Source: Sycon ciliatum (Eukaryota; Porifera; Calcarea; Leucosolenida; Sycettidae). From it: a stretch of 64,000 bases of DNA. Shown piece after piece: positions 1 to 11,250 of the stretch. The DNA is taken from NCBI RefSeq assembly GCF_964019385.1, contig NC_088655.1, positions 16,048,948-16,112,947 on the forward strand, in the 5' to 3' direction. The translations under genes were made by a program, and so were the position numbers. Under the pieces are notes generated by a model. It made no database searches and was not told the origin of the DNA. It saw nothing but the letters and a program-made list of their open reading frames with translations. The first letter of the stretch is position 1; every line of letters begins with the position of its first letter.

Positions 1-33
1 TGTGCTAGCACGTGCAGTCTAGATCTATATGTA

Positions 34-330
34 CAGTCGACTCCTGATAGAACGAACACCATTGTGCAGGAGAATTAGTTCTTTATAGCTGAAGTTCGTT
101 ATAACAGAAATGCACTAATATCAAACAAGCACAAGTCATGACTGGTATGTGGCTCATGACTACTGTATGACTGCACTTGGTTATCATGTGGCCTTACAAG
201 AAATTGTTCGTGGTGAACGAAAACAGGGTCAATTTTGTATGAGTTCAAACATGTACAATGGTTCGCTATACATGAACATTGTATCACGAAATTTGCTATA
301 ATGCGAGTTCGTTATAAGTGGAGTCGACTG
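34..330. mobile_element. Tigger/pogo-type MITE, complete, TA target duplication
   Basis: A 297-bp element starting CAGTCGACTCC and ending GGAGTCGACTG. The inverted termini continue inward as ATAGAACGAA and TTCGTTATAAG, and TA stands directly outside each end (32-33 and 331-332). A TA duplication with CAG...CTG termini is typical of the pogo/Tigger branch of Tc1/mariner. There is no transposase reading frame, so the element is non-autonomous. A longer relative lies at 22036-23159. Confidence 0.75.
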
Positions 331-515
331 TACATAGTCATTGCCAATGCCAATGGGTATGCATTCCTCTTGCTTATCACACTTGATCTTTGTACAATCA
401 TGCTGTCAATCTAACATGTATGTGACCGGCACTGCAAGTGCAACTCCACTCCAGAGATAGTGTCACGTGAGTGCCTGTGCGTTTAGACGTGTACGTGTGT
501 ACTCTACGACAATGC

Positions 516-607
516 TGGCAACTGAAATCCGACCCCCTAGCGTCTACTACGAATCGCTAACGCGGCTAGCGCACCGCTAGGGGGGGGGGGTCGGATTTCA
601 GTTGCCA
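516..607. repeat. Short inverted repeat with G-run
   Basis: The arms 516-542 and 575-607 are inverted copies (TGGCAACTGAAATCCGA against TCGGATTTCAGTTGCCA, followed by CCCCCTAGCG against CGCTAGGGGG). A G-run separates the parts of the right arm. The rest of 331-814 shows no gene; 631-658 is a TG tract running into a long G-run just upstream of the first gene. Confidence 0.6.
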
Positions 608-814
608 ACACTGTACTACTACTACTGTGTGTGTGTGTGGGGGGGGGGGGGGGGGGGACTACCGGCTCGTTTGGAGTAGCTCAGCTGATCTCGAAAGCTG
701 AAAACTATTCCAGCTCCAATCTCGAGAAGACGTCGGGGCGTAGATCTACGATTTGTCTTTCTCTCCCTCTCTCTGTCCCACTCACGCCGTGATCCTTCAT
801 TGTAACCACTGAAA

Positions 815-2268
815 ATGGGCACACGGTGGAGTGTTGAAGTGTTCCTTACTCTTCTCTCCATTGGTGGCATCGTCACTGTGTGGTCGGAGGGCGACACCAA
901 TGTTACGACCTGTTCGACGCTGGAAGATTGCAGTGCCGCCGGAGAGTGCGTCGATGGCAAGTGCAAATGCGACCCCGGCTGGACGGGCGAGAGCTGTGGT
1001 CGGCTGGATTTGTCGCCGCAGGCCAATCGTGCGAGCGGAGCAGCGTGGAACTCGCACAACAGCTCAAACTCGAGCTGGTGCATCACCGCTCCGCGCACGG
1101 ACAAGGATGAACTCGGCTATTCGTCCTTCACCAAGTCGGGGACGAATGTCACCTTCCACATATTCGTGTCGCAAATGGTGCCAGGCTGTGGACTGGGCAC
1201 ATGGCTGCCCGGATCGAGAATCGTCCATGCAACGTCAAACAAGGGAGTCGAAGGACCGTATGAATGGGAAAACCAGGTAGGTTTGGCGGTGGAAGCTCCC
1301 AGCATGACTTCACCCACTGAGACAGAGTCACTGCAATCAATGAATTTATGTAGCGCAATTAAATTATTTGTTCGCTATCGTTCTACGATGAATTCTTATT
1401 TTTAGGATGACCCACAGGCTGGTCGCCCATCAAAGGGTTCATAGTCACAGTCTTGACGGATGTGCATAATACTGACAATGGTATGTATAGGAAGTAGTGT
1501 AGCATGCTTGGGGACGTACATACTGCGAAGGTGGGTGTGTGTGGGGGGGGGGGGGGAGAGAGAAAGGGGTGGAGATATGTACACGGTGTGTGTGTGTGTT
1601 TGTGTGTGTGTCTCTGATTTAGCCACCCACACTAGTACCAAGTACATGTATTACCTTCACTGGGGGCAGGGGTAACTGCGGTTGGATCCCGGGACGGATA
1701 CCCTGATGCCGTCAATCCTTTTTCTGCACCTTGTCCTCACCCACTTACTGAGGTGTGGTGAGCCCATAAGTGGGATTATTTCAAGTCCACCCTAGTTTGG
1801 GGATTTCAGGGGTGTCGGCCGTTGGGTGGTTCAATAGCCATTTGAGTCATCTTTCCAAGATTCCTTTTGAGTCTCTCTCCCCTCTCCTGGGGAGACCCAC
1901 GTGACCAGTTTTGGCAGTGAGCAAGTAGAAGTAGAAGTACAGGTGTGTGTGTGTGTGTGTGTGTCAGCAAGTGTAGGGTGTGCATAGATAACTGTCTTGG
2001 CCGTTTTATACCGATGTGCTCCGTGTGGTGTAGACCAGGTGTGCATTGGTGGTTGATTCACATGGCTTCGCCAGTTGTGTGGATTGGACAGTTATCTGGC
2101 GCAAGTCTTGATCTGTCTCATTCAGATCTTGTTCGCTATCGTTGCTATAAGAGAAAATCTGTGGGTGCACATCCAGTGCATTTGCAGATTTGCGTGCTTC
2201 TCTTGCGACGGGCGTATACATGGTACATGGTACATGGTGTGTGTGCGTGTGTGTGTGTGTGTGTGTGC

Positions 2269-2350
<82 letters not shown>

Positions 2351-4033
2351 AAGCATATCAGAAAGAAGACCACTACGTAAAATTAGGGCTACTTGTTTGC
2401 TGGCAAGTGGGTGCGACAAGCCTTAGGATGTAGGGTGAGGAAGGGTTACATTGGCTGGAAGTAGCACATAGACACAACTACCATGACTGCAAAAAGAGAG
2501 AGAGAGAAGGGGGGGGGGGCGTCACCAATAGGCCGTAGCCTATACAACGAGACTAAGCTCTATCGTTCAATGCTGTCAACAGGTGATCAATTCCTGTGTG
2601 CTCTTATCTCAATCTCACTGGTCCAGGTGTTCTCATCTTTTCACCACAATCCACACCTGACACGAGCATCGGATGGAACTTGGCTACTCTACTTCAATGG
2701 TCGCCACTGGCCAGAGGACGACTTCAACCTGCATACGTGCCACCAGAACTCAACCTGCCCGTCGACGAGCGGCTTCTGGGAAGGTGACTACTGGCATGGC
2801 GGCGGCGACTGCAAGTCCGACGGTGATTGCAAGTTCACGGCAAACACGGGCGTTCTCTCGCCGTCGGAGCATCTGCGTGGAGTGTCCCGCGGCTCGAGCT
2901 GTGTGAAGGGCCACTGTCAGTGTGAGCACCATTACTTTGGCAGTCACTGCGAACACCTGACGGAGACGGTGAACTTGGCGTACGCCGACAGTTTGGACGG
3001 ACCCTGGACCAAGCTGCTGGAGGACGGCGCGGCGTTCTTCGACGATGGCATCGAGTCACTGCATCTCTCTAACCCGGTCGCCTGGCCGCTGGCCAACGGC
3101 ACGGTGATAATGGCGTACTCGCGTGCGCCGAATTTGGGCATTGCGGTGGCACCTCACTGGAAGGGTCCGTACACACGTCTCTATCTGACCACTGCAACAG
3201 GAGAAAAGAATTATTCACTGATCAATCCTGACGGTAAGGAAATGGGATACAGTCATGTACTATGGTTATGGAATTTTGTCGTGTTGTTCTTTTCAGGTTT
3301 TCAAGTTTGCCGTCAAACCACTGAATGAGGAGATACAAACCCACGCTTCCGAAAATCAATTCCCCAATGACTGCAAGATGCATTACAGCCGGGAGCTATG
3401 AGTCGTCTTTAATCGTGCTTTTAATACACTCTCTATCGCCTGCTCTTCAGCTACATCTTTACTGCACTGTACTACATTGTACTTCACATCACTTCAGCTT
3501 GGAACACTTATCACTAGACTTGGCTGAGCAGTCCGAGCATACTCCCTCATCTACTTAAAAAAAGGTACATGGATGCGAATGGCAGGCAGTTTCTGTGTTT
3601 GTTCATTTTCAATGCACACACGCTGTAAAAGATTCTCTACGTTCGATCTAAACTTGATGTTTGGTAATGTGCTGCAGGAATGTTTAACAACACGCTGGAA
3701 AAGGGTGGAGAGGATCCATTCCTGTACCAGGACGCCAGGGGTACGTGGCATGTGCTCTTTCACGGCTACGGTGGTGACAAGAGGTGGACGGACGGACAGG
3801 CGGCTCACTCCAGCGACCTGCTTCACTGGACGTGGCAGCCGGAACCGGCCTACTCCTCCACCATACAATTCCAGGATGGGACGGCCGAGACGCTAAGCAG
3901 ACGAGAGCGGCCCGCAGTGGCCGTGGACAAAAGCGGTGCACCGCTGTACCTACTCAACGGTGTGGAGCCAGCATACCCTGGCAACTCACACACATATTCG
4001 TATATACACGCAACGAGTGCGAGTCGACAATAG
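815..4033 (+). CDS. Secreted EGF-like / beta-propeller (GH43-like fold) protein, three exons
   Basis: Exons 815-1276, 2627-3233 and 3678-4033 join in phase (0, then 1) across GTAGGT...CAG and GTAAGG...GCAG introns to give about 474 residues. The ATG at 815 has a good context (AAAATGG) and opens a hydrophobic signal peptide (residues 7-23). Residues 33-61 form an EGF module (CSTLEDC...CKCDPGWTGESC). The second exon holds HHNP followed by DGTWLLYF, a second Cys-rich EGF-like insert (CVKGHCQCEHHYFGSHC) and DGPWTKL. The third has EDPFLYQDARGTWHVLFHG and ends LLNGVEPAYPG. The repeated D-G-x-W strands and HNP motif recall GH43-type five-bladed propeller proteins with EGF inserts known from algae, choanoflagellates and some invertebrates (recalled, not searched). 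A glycan-binding or hydrolase role is inference only; catalytic acids are not assigned. A further 3' exon cannot be excluded. Confidence 0.8.
1277..2626 (+). repeat. Intron 1 of the EGF/propeller gene, microsatellite-rich
   Basis: The intron opens GTAGGT and ends in a pyrimidine-rich tract plus CAG. It holds TG tracts near 1587-1611, 1942-1963 and 2239-2284, the last running directly into a GA tract (2285-2350), and G-runs near 1540 and 2510. The long open frames over these tracts are artefacts of the repeats. Confidence 0.7.
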
Positions 4034-5414
4034 ATCAACATTGGCACTATCAGTAACCCAAAATTTTCATGTCCTAAGCAGTATGGTGAAATGTACGGGG
4101 CATGAAGTACATGATATTTTGCTTCTTATTTATACATTTGTCTCGGCTAAACAGAAGCACAGATCCGGTACGTGTGTGTGTGTGGGGGGGGGGAGCTGCA
4201 CGGGTGAGTGTGTGGTCCATCTTTCTGAGAGTGTCAGTTGATACCCTTTCATCCTGGTAACTATAGTGTTTGCTGTGACGGTGCCTCTGCTTCCCTGCTA
4301 TTTCTTGCTGGCGTTTGCACCATGATGGTTTGTGGCTATCTTGTAAAAAAGAAAGAAAAAAAGTGCTTGCACTATGTTGGGCTGTGCTGTTCTTCGCTAC
4401 TCACACAAAGCAAATGTTTGAGGTACAGTGAAACCTGTCTAAGACGACCGCTCAAGGGACCTTCGGAATCTGATCTCTGTTACCAGGTGGTCTCCTTATC
4501 CAGGGTCATTGGACTGGAAAGAGCATTCCTTGGTCCTGGTTCCAGTGGCCTTCTGGGACAGGTGGTCGCCGTATCCGAGTGGTCGCCTTGACAGGTTTTA
4601 CTGTACAGCCAGTAGAATACCTTTTCCAATTCACAAGCCTGCTGGTCAGTGGCTGGGACATGGACTTTGTTCTATGAGGCTAGACCTTGGCCATAGGCAT
4701 GCATGGTTGAAGTAAATTTATACATGACGACTTCGTGTCAGCTATTACGTACTGATGACGTAATGTTCACGTGCTGACTTGATACATTACACATGCCGGC
4801 CAGCTAAGTTTCCAAGGTAACAGGGCCATTTGAGGGCACATAAGTGTATCTCCAGTGATGTAATGGTGGCAGCAGAATACATTGTACGGTAGTATGTGTA
4901 AATAAATCCCTACTTACTTCAAGAAGCTGCAACGGTACGGAAACGGGTAGCAAATTGTGGAAAAAAACACGCGGATACATTATGGTTGGACCCAAGCATG
5001 TGCATGCAGCAGTCAAGCCAGTTGAACCGAAATACATGGACAAGATACACCGGAGGATGTACCCAGTGTGCTGGCGGTGCTCAACTCCGCGGGGTGGACA
5101 ATATACATGTAGGTGTGTCCGATATTATGACAACTATAACGCTTACACAGGCTTATCATTAATGAAGAACTCTGAACATGTCAGACAACGTTGCGCTATC
5201 CTTACAGCATACGAGCATAGAGAATGTAGATGCAGGTGCTAATGCTAAACCATCTTATGTAGATACTCCGCACTGGATCACACCACAGTGCATGCCTAAA
5301 ACTAAAACAACAAACACTCCGTATACACGTACCTCTCTACGCAAGCATGCCACATGTTATCAAAGGGGAGTTCCCGGATAGCAACATGAAGGTACCTATG
5401 GCGACGTGAGCATT
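4034..5414. other. Intergenic stretch between convergent genes
   Basis: Apart from the MITE at 4426-4603, nothing recognisable is seen. Open frames here are short and without codon bias or domains. No clear polyadenylation signal close to either gene end could be chosen. Confidence 0.5.
4426..4603. mobile_element. 178-bp TA-flanked MITE
   Basis: The termini are CAGTGAAACCTGTCTAAG and its inverted counterpart ending GACAGGTTTTACTG, each flanked by TA (4424-4425 and 4604-4605). Subterminal GACGACC/GGTCGCC pairs continue the inverted repeat. The same terminal family is found at 59143-59588 and, truncated, at 49154-49211. Confidence 0.75.
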
Positions 5415-8054
5415 TCACCAGGACAAAATCTTGGATCTAGGAACGTGCAGAAGAGGATCATCCATTGTCGTCAAGGCGACGAAATAGAAGAAAAGGGCAG
5501 CGGCAGACAAGAAATGCCAAAGGGCGTGGTTGTCGTAAAAACCCATCAGCAGGCAATCCTCGTTTAGTGCTCGCGAACCAGAAGGACTGTGTTCCCAGTT
5601 TGTGACGTTGCTCGTGAAGAAGAACATGGCTGGAATTCCAAAGGCCAGGAAAAGAACCGTGCACACTTTCGTAGCCAGCCGGAAGCGCTCATGATGGGAA
5701 ACTTTCATCACAATATAGAACAGGAGATAGAAAATGAGATTCGCAACGAATACGTTTAGAAGGTAGGAGGGGAAGTCGCCTGGTCTGACCGACAGGCCAT
5801 ACAGTGCAAGTCCCAAGTTCAGGCAGAACGACAGGATAACCAAAATGAAGTGGCGAGGGTACGATATGGGCAAGATGGCTCGCGCACGCTGCATATCAAC
5901 AACTCGCGCCCTAAACCGGGCGAAGTTGCCAAAGTATAGTCGTAGGTGAGCCCACACATTCCCGACCATATACAGAGCAAAGAATACGCACCAGAAAGGC
6001 AGGCTGTTGCCAAGAATGCCAAAGACCACGATGAGCACAACGTGAGCAACGAACATCGCCACCTTGTCCGCTCTTGTGACGGCGTCCGGGTTTCGACTCT
6101 GGTATAGGTACAACAAGGAGAGTACCACTATGAAGTACATAAACGTTGTGTCGAACTGGAAGTTGATGGGCGTCGGGCAGACGTGGTAGCATGCGCTCAG
6201 CACTCCCTCCATGCACAGGGCCAAGCCGAGAGCAAAGAGCAAGCCGAACACAGGCACAATGCCCGTCCGGGTGAACTGCAGCGGGTCGCGGGCCATCGTG
6301 CGCGAGAACATCCGTTGACGGCGCATGGTCAAAAGTATGAACAGTACGCCCAGCATCACATAGCCTACGTTACTGAAAACGGCGTTGAAAGAGGTCAGCT
6401 GACCGTAACGTCGGTTGCAGCGAAAGTTGAAATAGCACAGATCCTGGTTACCCGTGGCAAACAGAGTTCGTTGGTGGTTGTAGACCAGCTGAACGACGGG
6501 GACACCGTAGAACACACCAACTATGCCCACAATCCATGGAGATGTGTGGAGTCGTTTGTCTAGCACTCCGGACGGTGGTTTCTCCACATCAGCCAAGCTG
6601 AAACGCTTCCCCGTTGAGTCAAAGGCCGGACAACAGCACGGTGGCTCAAGAATCTCGTTGGTCTCCGTGCTGCTGCTGGGTGATGCCAATGGAGAATCGT
6701 TGAGATCTTGCCCCCTTGTGTCATCCGCAGTAGTAGTCGGCTGCGTGTCAGCCTCGTTAGCCTCACTAATGTCCTGATCTCTGAGCGGCTCCCCGCCTGG
6801 CTGTCCCGCTTCAGTGCCAACGTCACTCCCGTCGTGGGCCTCGTAATAGATGGAGACTTCGCTGCGGCTCGACGCAACTGTCCGGCGGCGCCCCCTCGAC
6901 GTAACCCCAGAGTTGGTCAGGATCATACTGGTGTCAGCTTGTGTTGTCGCAAGTTCAGGAAAGAGGTCTACTGATCCTAGGATGAACTCCATGAGGGAGG
7001 CATCACCGAGCTCCTCCTTATGCATGTAATAGAAGATTACAAGAGATGCCAAAATGGAAATGTAGAAACAGCCACAGAAGACGATTGAAAGGGCAACTGG
7101 CGCGCGATAATCGTCGGAAATCTTAGAGATCTGAATCGAAACGGAATGGTTGTAGAATGGTGCATTGTGGCCATTGCCAGCTTCGAACTGCTCACGATTG
7201 CGAGAGCTGCACTGCCTGTCCGTGCTCAAACCCAGTAGCACAACGTAGAACGAGTCTCCAGGAAAGTCGCTCCGCTGCACGAGCAGTGTTGATGAGGAGC
7301 TGAAGGTTTGATACGCCCCGGAGTATTGGATATCTCGAGCCAGGTCGTACACTGGACAGAGCGCATCTTGGACGGATGCTATTCCGCACTCCATCTCGTT
7401 AGATTCTATGCCAACTGTTATCTGTTGATCTCCCGGCTGAAACATGTACTGGTAGTACACTGGAGCGGTTGGAGTCAGTCTAGTCTCATGCTTCTGGTCT
7501 GCAACCAGACTGAAATCTTCCACCGGCGAAGCGATAAGCGTGTATCCCAGCGGTTCCCTGGATAGCGCTGAGACGTCAACGATGAGAGTGTGATTGTAGC
7601 TAGGAGACGTCTTTGTTGTGTTGTCGGTGTTCAGGGTAGCCTCGCTGAGGTTCAGGCAAATGATACGTGAGCTAGTGCTGGACGTAGTGGAGCCGAGACC
7701 TTCAGCGCTGAAAGGCACTGACCAGGATATTTCGCTCGCCGCATTATGTGAACGAACTTGCACTGACACGTGATTTCCAGCACTGGCATTATCACTGGCG
7801 ACGTGAATGCGCATAGGCCTTGGAGTGACCATGGCAGCAGCATTTCCGGTGCTGTTTGCCGTGTACTGTGGCGTCCAGGTAAAAGTGAACGTGTCCGCAC
7901 TGTCGTACGATACCATTCTCTCATACACCGTATTGATGTCTCCGTTCATGTTTTCTGCACCGACATCAACGCATTGAAGCGCCAACCAGAGGAATACGCA
8001 TACGAGACGAAGACCGCGGCACGTTAGCAGCATTGTCCGCCTCTCTCCAGTCAT
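5415..8054 (-). CDS. SIDT: SID-1 transmembrane family protein, single exon
   Basis: One uninterrupted frame gives 879 residues from the ATG at 8054. The frame also holds an upstream ATG at 8105, but the 8054 ATG has G at -3 and is followed directly by a signal peptide (MLLTCRGLRLVCVFLWLAL), so it is preferred. Numbered from 8105: an extracellular N-terminal region with many NxS/T sites (50-335), TM1 at about 336-361, a long acidic Ser/Thr-rich cytosolic loop (362-522), then a multi-pass block to the C terminus. Family hallmarks are FSNVGYVMLG (577-586), SACYHVCPTPINFQFDTTF (637-655) and NHALWHFLSA (859-868), which supply the Ser, Asp and His residues of the CREST hydrolase-like superfamily. 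SID-1/SIDT proteins are linked to dsRNA uptake and lipid/cholesterol handling; which applies here is unknown. Length is slightly above the usual 780-830 because of the loop. The absence of introns is unusual for an animal member. Confidence 0.93.
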   Translation of the reverse strand: MTGERRTMLLTCRGLRLVCVFLWLALQCVDVGAENMNGDINTVYERMVSYDSADTFTFTWTPQYTANSTGNAAAMVTPRPMRIHVASDNASAGNHVSVQVRSHNAASEISWSVPFSAEGLGSTTSSTSSRIICLNLSEATLNTDNTTKTSPSYNHTLIVDVSALSREPLGYTLIASPVEDFSLVADQKHETRLTPTAPVYYQYMFQPGDQQITVGIESNEMECGIASVQDALCPVYDLARDIQYSGAYQTFSSSSTLLVQRSDFPGDSFYVVLLGLSTDRQCSSRNREQFEAGNGHNAPFYNHSVSIQISKISDDYRAPVALSIVFCGCFYISILASLVIFYYMHKEELGDASLMEFILGSVDLFPELATTQADTSMILTNSGVTSRGRRRTVASSRSEVSIYYEAHDGSDVGTEAGQPGGEPLRDQDISEANEADTQPTTTADDTRGQDLNDSPLASPSSSTETNEILEPPCCCPAFDSTGKRFSLADVEKPPSGVLDKRLHTSPWIVGIVGVFYGVPVVQLVYNHQRTLFATGNQDLCYFNFRCNRRYGQLTSFNAVFSNVGYVMLGVLFILLTMRRQRMFSRTMARDPLQFTRTGIVPVFGLLFALGLALCMEGVLSACYHVCPTPINFQFDTTFMYFIVVLSLLYLYQSRNPDAVTRADKVAMFVAHVVLIVVFGILGNSLPFWCVFFALYMVGNVWAHLRLYFGNFARFRARVVDMQRARAILPISYPRHFILVILSFCLNLGLALYGLSVRPGDFPSYLLNVFVANLIFYLLFYIVMKVSHHERFRLATKVCTVLFLAFGIPAMFFFTSNVTNWEHSPSGSRALNEDCLLMGFYDNHALWHFLSAAALFFYFVALTTMDDPLLHVPRSKILSW

Positions 8055-8710
8055 TGCTGCAACTTCATGAACCACAATGCCGGGTTTGAATTCGTACGAA
8101 TACATGTATACGGTAGTCCACGCTCCTCCAGCACACCGCTCCTTAAACGTTCGCTGATTCTTAGCTCAATGCCGGATTGCGTCCTCTTGCGCTCCGCATG
8201 CGCGATCTGTCCAATCCTAATTGAATCTCCAACACCTGGCTCACGAACGTAAGATGTGCCGTGACATCAACCACAGTGCGTGCAAAATCTCGCTAGGGGT
8301 AATGCGAAGCAAACGTTTACGCGCACTAACTCGTATAATGTCCTGAGGTACCGAAATTGCTGAAAAAAGGCTTGTGACAAACGTAGAAGCTCCTTAGAGG
8401 TGAGTGGCGAATCGATAAACCCACCATTGGCTACTACCTTCCAAACTATACGAAAAACACGTAATATCAAACAAACATGAGTGCCGCAGAATATGTTTTC
8501 GAACTGAGTGCAAGCCTCACGCGCTCACGGATCGATGTTTCTGGCAACACATCCCACGGCCGATCGGGAAGCGAGGTAGCTACCTGTTGTGCTGCAGGAG
8601 ATGGAACTGTGGACGTGTGGTCAAGCGTGGAGGCAGTGATGGTACGGAAGCCTTCTAAAAACGGCTATAATTATATTTAGATAAGTGACTAAGTTGTAAT
8701 GTACCTTTTA

Positions 8711-8758
8711 CACCTCACTTCATCTATTGCGTTAAAACGCAATAGATAAAGCGAGGTG
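8711..8758. repeat. 48-nt near-perfect hairpin
   Basis: The arm 8711-8733 (CACCTCACTTCATCTATTGC...) pairs with 8736-8758 at 21 of 23 positions around a 2-nt loop. The loop is too tight for a standard microRNA precursor, so a palindromic repeat remnant is likelier. Confidence 0.6.
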
Positions 8759-9246
8759 CACAATGTCATGCAACTCTCTCACACACACTCGCGCACATAC
8801 ACATACACCCACCGATCGCATGGGTTAGGTATCCTTGAACGTGTTCATTGCCATCCCGTCAGAAGGAATTTTACGGTCGTAACAGATAATCTAACCAGAT
8901 CGACAGCTAACTATCCCAAGACGTATTGAGTGATATTCTTCCTCACCTCGGCTGCGCTGAGAACTCTTTCCTGCTATGGTCAAAGATACCTACCCTCGTG
9001 CGGAGCCCGCTCTTGGAGCAATTTGACTTTCATGCTTTGACTCTGAGCCTTTTAGAAATTCTCTGTTATAGACTTCACTGTGGTCAGTTAAGCCATTGGC
9101 TCTAGCTCTGAGCTCCACTAACGAGACCTAGCAATGGCGAAATGACTAGCGGTGCCTAGATTGGATAAGTACCTTTTAAAAATTGGTAGAGTTTCTATAG
9201 CCCGATGCTCGTGAATAGGTGAAACTCGGAGTTGCGACACATCTTC

Positions 9247-9249
<3 letters not shown>

Positions 9250-9316
<67 letters not shown>
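9250..9316. repeat. CT dinucleotide microsatellite
   Basis: About 33 uninterrupted CT units. Confidence 0.95.
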
Positions 9317-9318
<2 letters not shown>

Positions 9319-9799
9319 AGTAGGGTTTTTCAAATAAAAGGAAGGACAACATTGTATGAGTTATGCCTAAAGATCTACCAATGTAACAGCGTGCATAATC
9401 AAGACTGCCAGTATTTACTCGTGCACTCCAGGTAAAGTGTATTTGATGACTCCCCGGTGTACCAGCATTGGTTGACTGTGCTGTCACCTTTATGTCTCAT
9501 TATTCGCTGGTGTTCCTGTTCGGCGCAAATGATGATGAGCAGTACATGTATTGATCTGGAGACTCTTGGTCGGCTTAACTGCTCCTACCCGGCCTCCACT
9601 ACCTTAGCTACCATTCCCTTTGGGCTTCCGGTGGTATCCTGCAGGCATTTGCATCATGGTGGCCTGTGGCTCACTTGTGGAAAGAAAAAGGGTAGCAACT
9701 CAAACTAAAACGGAGAGAATACAGGACAAAGGTTACCTAAGAATTCGCTAATTCCATTTCAGGCATTTACACACAACTTACAACATCCAGTTCAAAAAT

Positions 9800-10180
9800 T
9801 AGGGGTGAAACAATTATACCGAGTACTCGAGTACTCGCTCGGTTTTTTAATCGTACTCGGAATAAATCAGAGTACTCGTTCATACATGGTACTTGTATTT
9901 ACTACAGAAATCTGCAGTTTCAGGGCAGCAGTCGGCAGATGGTGATGTGCAGGCTGTGTGGTGAACATTTGTTCACGAGTAGAGAGAGCCCAAATGACCC
10001 ACCAACCAATACACCCGAGAAAAATGACTGCTACTCGGTTCAATCAGGGTTGTATCATGTTATTTTAATGCCCTTGGTGTGCAATTTTTAGGAGATGAAA
10101 AATACTCGAATACTCGAATATTCGATCGGAGAAAATCAGAGTACTCGAACTCGGGATCTCAGTGCCAACTTTCACCCCTA
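9800..10180. mobile_element. hAT-type MITE, 381 bp, exact 8-bp duplication
   Basis: The ends are TAGGGGTGAAA and TTTCACCCCTA. The 8-bp sequence TCAAAAAT is present directly outside both ends (9792-9799 and 10181-10188), as expected for hAT insertion. The interior is rich in AGTACTCG/CGAGTACT motifs and has no transposase. A partial relative, beginning TAGGGATGAAACGATTA, is visible at about 38808. Confidence 0.85.
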
Positions 10181-10188
10181 TCAAAAAT

Positions 10189-10575
10189 CCTTAGCTTTTC
10201 TGGACTCTCAGCGATTGTACGTTGTGGCTTTTTATCTATTCTTGGCGTTCCTTTTCTCTCCTCCTTTGCCTCTTCCCTTCCATATTCGCCTTCATGTTAT
10301 TGGTGGATGATCAAGGAGAGGAAATGGAACGCGACCTTAAAGCAATGAAACTCGAACATAAAGCGGCATCGCCTCCGCCACAGCTCCCGACGGCGACACC
10401 AAGAGAGCTCCCCGAGGGCTGTAACGAAGGCAGGGACACCAGTTCGCTACGTGCCTTGCAACATCAACGCACACAATTTCAAACTGGTTTCCAGCACCGC
10501 ATGAAAAATGTGTTTGTTGTCTCCCCGAAATCAATATACGAGTACATGATTGTACTCAATATAAACACTCTTGTA

Positions 10576-10621
<46 letters not shown>

Positions 10622-11168
10622 GAAGTACATGCCATTGTGTGCACTATAGGTTCTAGACAGCTCATGAAGACAGCATAATTCCCCTAACCTAGACTCTGCT
10701 GCAATATTGCAATGTCGTCCTGAACTACTAAAATATTGTACATTGGGCTCTTGTTCAAAGCCAAGAGACGAAGGTGGAAATCAAGTATTTGCGTTAATCC
10801 TCACACCACTTCCTGCATGGAACCAACAACCCGTTACTCGCTGTGTTCACATAACGTTCTCTGCTGGACTGTGTACTGGTATACTTCAGATGCTCAGTGT
10901 TATAAAACTCGCAATGTGTGATAGCAAAGTTACGCTGTATAAGGTGTTGACATCGTGCCTTCACATTCCTCAATGATGTTGGCGGAAACTTGAGAAGATC
11001 ATCTCACCAGAGTGGCGGTGGACTGTGGAGTGTCGGCTTGCAGAGTGCCTCAGGATGGTCTCTCGTGTTACGCTCACGAAGTTACGAACGTCTTTTGTTA
11101 GGCGTTACGGTCACTATTACCGGTACAAAGAGCCTCCATGTCTACAGCTCAGGGGTCGGTTTGTGTTT
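10189..11168. other. Intergenic stretch with a TG microsatellite and an unassigned frame
   Basis: A TG tract occupies 10579-10616. A plus-strand frame at 10222-10656 includes an ATG at 10291 followed by an acidic/basic stretch (DDQGEEMERDLKAMKLEHK) and a Pro-rich part. It runs into the TG tract and matches no family I know. It may be a chance frame or an isolated exon. Confidence 0.35.
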
Positions 11169-11250
11169 GTTAGTTTACCGTTTGGGCCTGGTTTAAAATC
11201 TGGCTTTGGAAATTTTTATTTTTCATTGCTATCAGGTTCGGCCTCGTTTT

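Larger units (their letters stand above)
8055..9799. other. Intergenic region upstream of SIDT
   Basis: No gene was recognised. It contains a short near-perfect hairpin (8711-8758) and a CT microsatellite (9250-9316), listed separately. A 67-codon frame at 8477-8680 has no recognisable domain and is not called as a gene. Confidence 0.5.

Noticed and set aside
2483..2626. Frame upstream of exon 2 as the N terminus of a separate gene
   Set aside because: It is intron sequence with a GA-rich start; a pyrimidine tract and CAG at 2626 join the exon in phase to exon 1, which supplies the signal peptide and EGF module.
8055..8105. Upstream ATG (8105) as the SIDT start
   Set aside because: T at -3 and a 17-residue extension before an otherwise ideal signal peptide; the ATG at 8054 is preferred, though transcripts could overrule this.
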